A program made the position numbers and the translations under genes. A model generated the notes under the pieces. That model searched no databases, had not been told where the DNA came from, and was given only the letters and a program-made list of their open reading frames with translations. 64,000 bases of DNA from Candidatus Ichthyocystis hellenicum (GTDB taxonomy: Bacteria; Pseudomonadota; Gammaproteobacteria; Burkholderiales; 2013Ark19i): NCBI RefSeq assembly GCF_001460935.1, contig NZ_LN906597.1, forward strand, positions 792,768 to 856,767, read 5' to 3'. Below are positions 58,418-64,000 of this stretch, one piece after another. Each line of letters begins with the position of its first letter. The stretch's first letter is position 1.

Positions 58418-60349
58418 ATGTTTGATTTTGTTTATCGTAATCGCAGGTTAGTTACTGTGTCGTTGGCATTTGTCGCAATTGCATTTTCCTTCTGGGGGGT
58501 TTCTTCTTACTTCTCATTTGGAGGAAAGAGTGAGGGCGTTGTCATTTTGGGCGGTGAAAGTTTAACACGCGACTATTTTGATAATCTCTATCAGCGGCGA
58601 CAGTTGCAGATGCGTCGTGATTTAGGCAAAGATTATCATCCTGGGACAATGGATAATCCTGAAGTTCGCGGGGTTTTTTTCTTGCAAGTGCTTAAAGAAT
58701 TGGCGTTTCGCCGTTGGATTTTTGATTACAATTTGACGGTTAGCGATGTTTTTTTGGCCAAAGCTATACTTAGATTGCCGATTTTTTGGGATGATAAGGG
58801 AAATTTTTCTAGGAAGTTGTACGATCGGTTTCTTGTTACCCATGCCCTTACCGTTGGTCAGTTTGAAAGTCAGTTTCGCTCTGATATGGCACTTAGCACT
58901 GTTTTGGATACTGTAGGCCAGGTTATTTTGTCTCACGACGTTCAAGATCAGATTGTTTCCAATCAGGTGGAAGAGATAAAAATAGCCCATAAAGATATTA
59001 CGGTAGAAGATAAGTTGAGATCTAAGATTCGTCCTACCGACGAGCAGGTTATTTCGTTTTACAATGATCCTGCTAATAAAGATCTTTTTGTTGAACCTGA
59101 GAGATTTAGATTGGAGTACCTAATTTGGGGACCGGATTATGCAAATGTTGTTGTTTCCCAACAAGAAAAAAGAAAATATTACGATTCCAACTACTCGTCA
59201 TTGTTTGTGTACCCAGCTAGGTACCATGGGTTTCATATTCTGATTGCTGTTCCTAAAAATTCTTCTGTTGCTGATCGTGGTCGCGTACATGATCACGCTA
59301 AATATATTTCCTCTCGTGTTGGATTGACTCCATCATTATCCCATTTCAAAGAAATGGCTAAGCTGTTCTCAGATGATAGATCTTCTTCGGAGAGAGGTGG
59401 GGATATAGGGTTTTTATCAGACGCAGATTTACCCTCAGATTTGTCTAAAGAGTTGAAGAAGCTTAAAGTTGGGCATCGCTCATCTGCACTTATTGAAACT
59501 GCACAAGGGTTTCATATATTGTTCTTAGCAGATATGGAGCCGCGGCGTGTGGATTCTTTTGATACGGTATCGGTTAGAATTGATAATATCTTGCGCAAGC
59601 AAAAGGCGGAGTCTTTTGTTCGCGACAACCTATCGTCTTTTATTGATATGGTTGAGTCCAATGTCGACGAGTTGCATACTGTTGCACAACACTGGAAACT
59701 TAAACTCCATCATACGGATCTTATTACTGAGGAGGAATTGAAAAAAAATCCCCTTTTTAAAAGTGATCGATTAATTTCTGACCTGCTTTCAGACGATGGT
59801 TTGCGTCATCATCGTAACAGCGAAGTAGTTCCACTTGCTGATCACCGCTGGGTTGTTGCCCGTGTTTTGGATTATGTGCCTAAGCACAATAGGGAATTAG
59901 AAGACTCTAAGAGCATGATTGTTGATCGTTTGGTTAATGAAATATCTCTCGACAGAGCAGAGAAAAAATCTCTGATGTTGATTAATAAATTGTCTGACAA
60001 AAAAAATTCTTTCTCTTCATCCGATGTTTGGTCTGCTCCTTCTAGTGTGTTTGTCTCTGATTCTTCATATTCTTATGGGTTGCCGTATGATACTTATATA
60101 AAAATTATTGGGGCCAAGAAAGGTGATATTTTAGGACCAGTAAGATTTAGTAGCGGTTATCGTATATATAAAGTTGTTGATAGAATTAGTCACCATCCAA
60201 CAGAAAAAGATAGGGAAAAGTCTTATTCCGTGGCTAGTGCTACTCAATCGAGGGTAGAGGTTGCTATGTTGAATGGTTATCTTTTGGATCATTATCGGTT
60301 GAGGTTTAAGTATCCTGCTTTTTGGAAAAATTCCAAAGACGACATTTAA
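58418..60349 (+). CDS. ppiD: Periplasmic folding factor PpiD (SurA-N/parvulin)
   Basis: PpiD is an inner-membrane-anchored chaperone that receives proteins leaving the Sec translocon. The 643-residue protein has an N-terminal signal anchor (about 11-31), a SurA-N-like region (RDYFDNLYQRRQLQMR, VLKELAFRRWI) and a PpiC-type parvulin domain around 265-365 (ARYHGFHILIAV, RGGDIGFL, IETAQGFHILFL). The catalytic competence of the parvulin domain is uncertain. hupB-tRNA-tRNA-ppiD is a conserved order. Confidence 0.9.
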   Translation: MFDFVYRNRRLVTVSLAFVAIAFSFWGVSSYFSFGGKSEGVVILGGESLTRDYFDNLYQRRQLQMRRDLGKDYHPGTMDNPEVRGVFFLQVLKELAFRRWIFDYNLTVSDVFLAKAILRLPIFWDDKGNFSRKLYDRFLVTHALTVGQFESQFRSDMALSTVLDTVGQVILSHDVQDQIVSNQVEEIKIAHKDITVEDKLRSKIRPTDEQVISFYNDPANKDLFVEPERFRLEYLIWGPDYANVVVSQQEKRKYYDSNYSSLFVYPARYHGFHILIAVPKNSSVADRGRVHDHAKYISSRVGLTPSLSHFKEMAKLFSDDRSSSERGGDIGFLSDADLPSDLSKELKKLKVGHRSSALIETAQGFHILFLADMEPRRVDSFDTVSVRIDNILRKQKAESFVRDNLSSFIDMVESNVDELHTVAQHWKLKLHHTDLITEEELKKNPLFKSDRLISDLLSDDGLRHHRNSEVVPLADHRWVVARVLDYVPKHNRELEDSKSMIVDRLVNEISLDRAEKKSLMLINKLSDKKNSFSSSDVWSAPSSVFVSDSSYSYGLPYDTYIKIIGAKKGDILGPVRFSSGYRIYKVVDRISHHPTEKDREKSYSVASATQSRVEVAMLNGYLLDHYRLRFKYPAFWKNSKDDI

Positions 60350-60352
60350 CCT

Positions 60353-63300
60353 TTATTTATTGGTATGACTCAGTTCCGAATTGTTTTTGTGCACCGTTGC
60401 TATGAATGTTGTTATGGTTTTGGCAGCGTCGGCTATGGTTCCAGACCACTCAAAGCTAAGAGAATTGTTTTTTAATATTTTCATTGAGGGTACGGTTTTT
60501 ATACTGTTCAATATGCTCCAACCATCCACTAGTGGTGGGTCAGAAATTTGTATCACTGCTTTTTGCGGTTTTATGTTGATCTCACAAATACCAATAGAAT
60601 TCCCATCTATTCTTAGTTTATGCATTAATATTAGGCGTTCCGTTGCTTCTGGCAGGGGTCCAAAGCGATCTATAATTTCCATCCTAATTTCATCTATGTC
60701 ATCTTTTTTTTGGCAATCAGATAGTCGCTTGTATAAACCTAGGCGTATTCCAACATCCGGACAGTAGGAGTGAGGCAGCAATATTGGTTTGTAGCAATGA
60801 ATTTTGCTATTAACTCTTTGATTGCAATTGGTATCGCCGTCGCTTTTTGATGCGCTAAGTTTTTTTACCGTGTCTTGTAACATTTCAGTGAATAGATCAA
60901 ATCCTACTTGGTGCATTTCTCCTGATTGTGCTTCTCCAAGCAATTCTCCAGCTCCACGAATTTCAAGATCATGACGGGCTAGAAAAAATCCTGCACCTAA
61001 ATCATCTGCTGATCTGATAGCATTCAGTCGCTTCTGAGCATCAGGGGTGAGCAAAGATTCCTCATTAGGTATTATAAGATAGGCATAAGCTTGGTGATGT
61101 GAGCGACCAACTCTACCTCGTATTTGATGCAACTGGGCAAGACCGAATTTATCGGCACGATGAATAATGATAGTGTTGGCATTTGGGTTATCGATACCAT
61201 TTTCAATGATTGTTGTGCAAAGCAAAATATTGTAGCGATGCATGGAAAAATCACGCATTATATGCTCAAGCTCACCGCTTGGCATTTGTCCATGTGCTAC
61301 TGCTATACGAGCTTCCGGCACCAACTCCTGCAACCACAATCGCTTATTATTGATGGTACTTACTTCGTTGTAGAGGAAATATACTTGTCCACTTCTTTTA
61401 AGCTCGCGAAGTATTGCTTCTTTAATCATAGCTTTGCTGTCAGGAGAGATGATGGTTTTAATAGCAAGACGTCGTTGCGGTGGCGTGCTAATAATGGAAA
61501 ATGACCTGATACCGTCTAAGCAGAGAGATAAAGTCCTGGGGATTGGAGTTGCAGTCATAGATAGCATGTCTGTGTCTGCACGCCACTCTTTTATAACTTC
61601 CTTCTGGCGCACACCGAAACGGTGTTCTTCGTCAATTATTACTAAACCCAAACGACAAAAAGAAACATCCTTTTGCAACAGCCTGTGTGTTCCAATAACA
61701 ATATCTATAGAGCCATCACTGATTTTACTAATATCTTTAGTGACTTCAGTATTTGATCGAAATCGTGATAACTCTGCGATTTTTATAGGCCATTGGGAAA
61801 ATCTAGATGAAAAAACTCGATAGTGCTGATTAGCCAGTAATGTTGTTGGGCACAGTAAGGCTACTTGTTTACCAGACATAGTCGCTATAAATGCAGCTCG
61901 TAATGCAACCTCTGTTTTTCCAAACCCAACATCACCGCAGATGACTCTGTCCATGGGTTCGTCTTTTTTCAGGTCTTCTATTACCGATTTAGTTGCATCT
62001 AGCTGGTCATGTGTTTCTTCAAAATCAAATTCCTCACAAAATTTTTCATAATCTTCCTGCGAACAGGTTAGAGATGATCCCTTTTTTTCTTTGCGACGAC
62101 TATATATCTCTAATAATTCTACAGCCGTATCATGGGCTTTTTCTCTAGCTTTTGCACAAGTCTTTTCCCATTGGGATGAATTGCCAAGTTTGTTAAGAGG
62201 GGCTTTATCACTGTCAGATCCAGTGTAGCGTGACAGAAGGTTTAATTCAGATATAGGAACAAATAGTTTGTCATCATCAGCATAATGAAGTCTGACGAAT
62301 TCTGCGGGATTATCATCAAATACCATAGTTTCCAGGCCATGATACCTACCAACACCATGTTGTCTGTGGACTACTGGTTGACCTATTTTAAGCTCAGAAA
62401 GATCCTTAATCCAAAATTCCCACTCGGAAGTTTTTCTCCTTTTGTTCCATCGTTTGCCCATGCTAGGAAATAGCTCAAGCTCTGTTATTACCATAAACTG
62501 ATTGGGCAGAAGCCATCCACGTGACAGATTACCAACTAAGATTACAAATTTGTGGTTACTTGTTACTGCTTCGCAAAAAGAGGAAACAACAACTGGTAAT
62601 GGCATCGAGTTTTGTGACAGTAAATCAAGTAAAACCCCCCTACGACCTACCGATTCGCATACGATAATAATTTTTTCTGAAAAATCCTTACAGGTTTTTT
62701 TTAGATGTAGTAGTGGTTCTGGGTTTTTGCTATTTATTGCAACCAGAGGGGCAGTTTTGAACAAACTATTGCTGTTGTCATCTTCGCTAACCGATATCCT
62801 TATGTTGTTTCGCGATTGAGCAGATATAAAAAACTCTTCGGAAGTAATATAGATATGTTCTGGTGAAAGTAGAGGGAAGCTAGGGTCATAGTTAAGCGTG
62901 CGATAGCGATCGTGAAGTGTCTCCCAAAATTTTTCTATGCCTGCGTTGAGATCACCATGACGGATAATGGTTGTGTCTTCGGACAAGTAGTCTGTAAGTA
63001 AGTTTAGCTTGTCATGAAAAAGAGGAAGATAATACTCAACTCCTGCAGGGAAAATACCATTTGAGACATCTTTGTAAAGTGTAAGGTTATAATGCTCCCC
63101 GGGTAATATGGAACGAAATTTTTTGCGAAAGCACTGAATTCCTTTTTCATCTGTAGGTATTTCTCGAGCGGGTAATATTCGGATATTAGTAACTGATTCA
63201 ATGCTTTTTTGCGTGTCAACATCGAAAGATCTTATACTGTCTAATTTATCATCAAAAAAATCAAGGCGATATGGTATTTCTGAGCCCATTGGAAATAGGT

Positions 63301-63769
63301 CAACTATGCTTCCTCTTATACTGAACTCACCACAACGATATACTTGGCTGACCGCGTTGTATCCAGACTCAGTTATTTGCTTTTTTATTCTTTCGTAAGA
63401 GTTATTTTCTCCAGCTTTGAAAATAAACGTACGGCTTGCCATGTACTCTATGGGTATTAATCTCTGTATAGCAGTTGTTACAGGGGTAATTATAATGTCT
63501 ACCTGGTTTTGATGTAGCAACCACAGTGCTTCAAGACGTTCGGATACTAAATCTTGATGAGGAGAAAAACGCTCATATGGTAATGTTTCCCAATCAGGTA
63601 GAATGTGAACCGTCTTTGAGGGGAAGTAAAATTTAATTTCATGAAGCAGACGTCTAGAATCTTCCACCTTCTCGGTTACAATGAGGAGCTTTTTATCCAA
63701 TTTGCTGATTTGATAACTATCCACGCCCGGAAGGCAATGTTTATCCAGAAGGTTGGATTGGCTCTTCAT
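60353..63769 (-). CDS. mfd: Transcription-repair coupling factor Mfd
   Basis: Mfd removes RNA polymerase stalled at lesions and recruits UvrA. The 1138-residue protein has an N-terminal UvrB-like module, the RNA-polymerase interaction domain (GQPVVHRQHGVGRYHGLE), the SF2 motor with GDVGFGKTEVALRA, IIDEEHRFGVRQ and QIRGRVGRS, and a C-terminal TRCF domain. Length is within ten residues of E. coli Mfd. It converges with ppiD with three bases between the stops. Confidence 0.96.
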   Translation of the reverse strand: MKSQSNLLDKHCLPGVDSYQISKLDKKLLIVTEKVEDSRRLLHEIKFYFPSKTVHILPDWETLPYERFSPHQDLVSERLEALWLLHQNQVDIIITPVTTAIQRLIPIEYMASRTFIFKAGENNSYERIKKQITESGYNAVSQVYRCGEFSIRGSIVDLFPMGSEIPYRLDFFDDKLDSIRSFDVDTQKSIESVTNIRILPAREIPTDEKGIQCFRKKFRSILPGEHYNLTLYKDVSNGIFPAGVEYYLPLFHDKLNLLTDYLSEDTTIIRHGDLNAGIEKFWETLHDRYRTLNYDPSFPLLSPEHIYITSEEFFISAQSRNNIRISVSEDDNSNSLFKTAPLVAINSKNPEPLLHLKKTCKDFSEKIIIVCESVGRRGVLLDLLSQNSMPLPVVVSSFCEAVTSNHKFVILVGNLSRGWLLPNQFMVITELELFPSMGKRWNKRRKTSEWEFWIKDLSELKIGQPVVHRQHGVGRYHGLETMVFDDNPAEFVRLHYADDDKLFVPISELNLLSRYTGSDSDKAPLNKLGNSSQWEKTCAKAREKAHDTAVELLEIYSRRKEKKGSSLTCSQEDYEKFCEEFDFEETHDQLDATKSVIEDLKKDEPMDRVICGDVGFGKTEVALRAAFIATMSGKQVALLCPTTLLANQHYRVFSSRFSQWPIKIAELSRFRSNTEVTKDISKISDGSIDIVIGTHRLLQKDVSFCRLGLVIIDEEHRFGVRQKEVIKEWRADTDMLSMTATPIPRTLSLCLDGIRSFSIISTPPQRRLAIKTIISPDSKAMIKEAILRELKRSGQVYFLYNEVSTINNKRLWLQELVPEARIAVAHGQMPSGELEHIMRDFSMHRYNILLCTTIIENGIDNPNANTIIIHRADKFGLAQLHQIRGRVGRSHHQAYAYLIIPNEESLLTPDAQKRLNAIRSADDLGAGFFLARHDLEIRGAGELLGEAQSGEMHQVGFDLFTEMLQDTVKKLSASKSDGDTNCNQRVNSKIHCYKPILLPHSYCPDVGIRLGLYKRLSDCQKKDDIDEIRMEIIDRFGPLPEATERLILMHKLRIDGNSIGICEINIKPQKAVIQISDPPLVDGWSILNSIKTVPSMKILKNNSLSFEWSGTIADAAKTITTFIATVHKNNSELSHTNK

Positions 63770-63796
63770 TACAAAATATCCGTGATTTGCGTTAGA

Positions 63797-64000
63797 TTAG
63801 GAGGCGTTTTTCTTCATCAGCGATAGAACTACAGAAGAAGTAGATAACCCGATGAGTATTATAATGGACGACACAGATACGTTCCAGTGTAATAAGGTGC
63901 TATACACTGCCAACATTACTAACACTCCTATATTTTCACACATATTTTGTATTGCTATAGATTTTCCTGATCCAGTTAGTAAGTAACCTCTAGCTTGCAA
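63797..64000 (-). CDS. lplT: Lysophospholipid transporter LplT-like, C-terminal part (partial)
   Basis: The frame runs off the window end, so only the last 67 residues are seen. The pattern LQARG, GSGKSIAIQNMCENIGVLVML and YSTLLHW, with two membrane helices, resembles the C-terminal end of LplT, an MFS transporter that flips lysophospholipids inward. The start lies beyond base 64000. mfd follows 27 bases later on the same strand. Confidence 0.6.
   Translation of the reverse strand: MQARGYLLTGSGKSIAIQNMCENIGVLVMLAVYSTLLHWNVSVSSIIILIGLSTSSVVLSLMKKNAS

Overview
The window is a 64 kb piece of a low-GC, AT-biased bacterial chromosome whose gene order points to the Betaproteobacteria. Diagnostic blocks are rpmF-plsX-fabHDG-acpP-fabF, rseC-lepA-lepB-rnc-era-recO-pdxJ-acpS-nagZ-uvrC-pgsA, iscRSUA-hscBA-fdx-iscX, gloB/methyltransferase-rnhA-dnaQ, and tRNA-Leu-tig-clpP-clpX-lon-hupB-tRNA-Val-tRNA-Asp-ppiD. 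AT-rich spacers, decayed gene fragments, missing operon members (yceD, rseA, rseB) and several enzymes with altered catalytic positions suggest a host-associated lineage with relaxed selection. A fish-pathogen group such as Ichthyocystis would fit, but that is only a guess.

Layout. 1-2.6 kb: the end of a divergent queF, then alanine dehydrogenase, a peptide deformylase-like protein and a Maf/YceF pyrophosphatase on the minus strand. 2.7-8.3 kb: the fatty-acid synthesis operon behind a recognisable promoter. 8.4-19.5 kb: an inverted rpoE, then a long co-directional chain from rseC to pgsA with many overlapping starts and stops. 19.5-25.0 kb: an rRNA operon (16S, tRNA-Ile, 23S, 5S) followed by tRNA-Arg. 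25.0-29.6 kb: an unknown small ORF and the carbon-metabolism genes fbp, tkt and gap. 29.6-37.0 kb: on the minus strand, an M61 peptidase and the complete isc iron-sulfur operon. 37.7-40.4 kb: dnaQ, rnhA and a methyltransferase opposite gloB. 40.6-46.2 kb: lysC-carA-carB. 46.2-47.7 kb: greA and a nitronate monooxygenase-like gene. 47.7-51.5 kb: an accessory stretch with AT-rich DNA, a possible outer-membrane-protein remnant, an IS30 transposase remnant, an ORFan and a synthase-like pseudoenzyme. 51.6-64 kb: tRNA-Leu, trigger factor and the ClpXP/Lon proteostasis block, HU, two tRNAs, ppiD, mfd and the end of an lplT-like transporter.

Main points for a second look. (1) Both ends of the rRNA operon carry an exact, immediately adjacent 127-bp duplication. 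The identical length at two unrelated sequences is the signature of untrimmed k=127 de Bruijn graph overlaps, so the rRNA junctions are probably an assembly artefact and the genome probably has more than one rrn operon. (2) IscR keeps E. coli numbering exactly but has lost three of the four [2Fe-2S] ligands (C92 to A, C98 to L, H107 to Q). (3) The deformylase-like protein has HHADH where the family has HExDH, so the catalytic Glu is gone. (4) A squalene/phytoene-synthase fold protein lacks the Asp-rich motifs. (5) sigma-E is inverted, carries a 7-residue N-terminal repeat and has no visible RseA/RseB, while an RseC-like protein remains beside it. No CRISPR array, prophage, defence island or clearly new multi-gene system was found.
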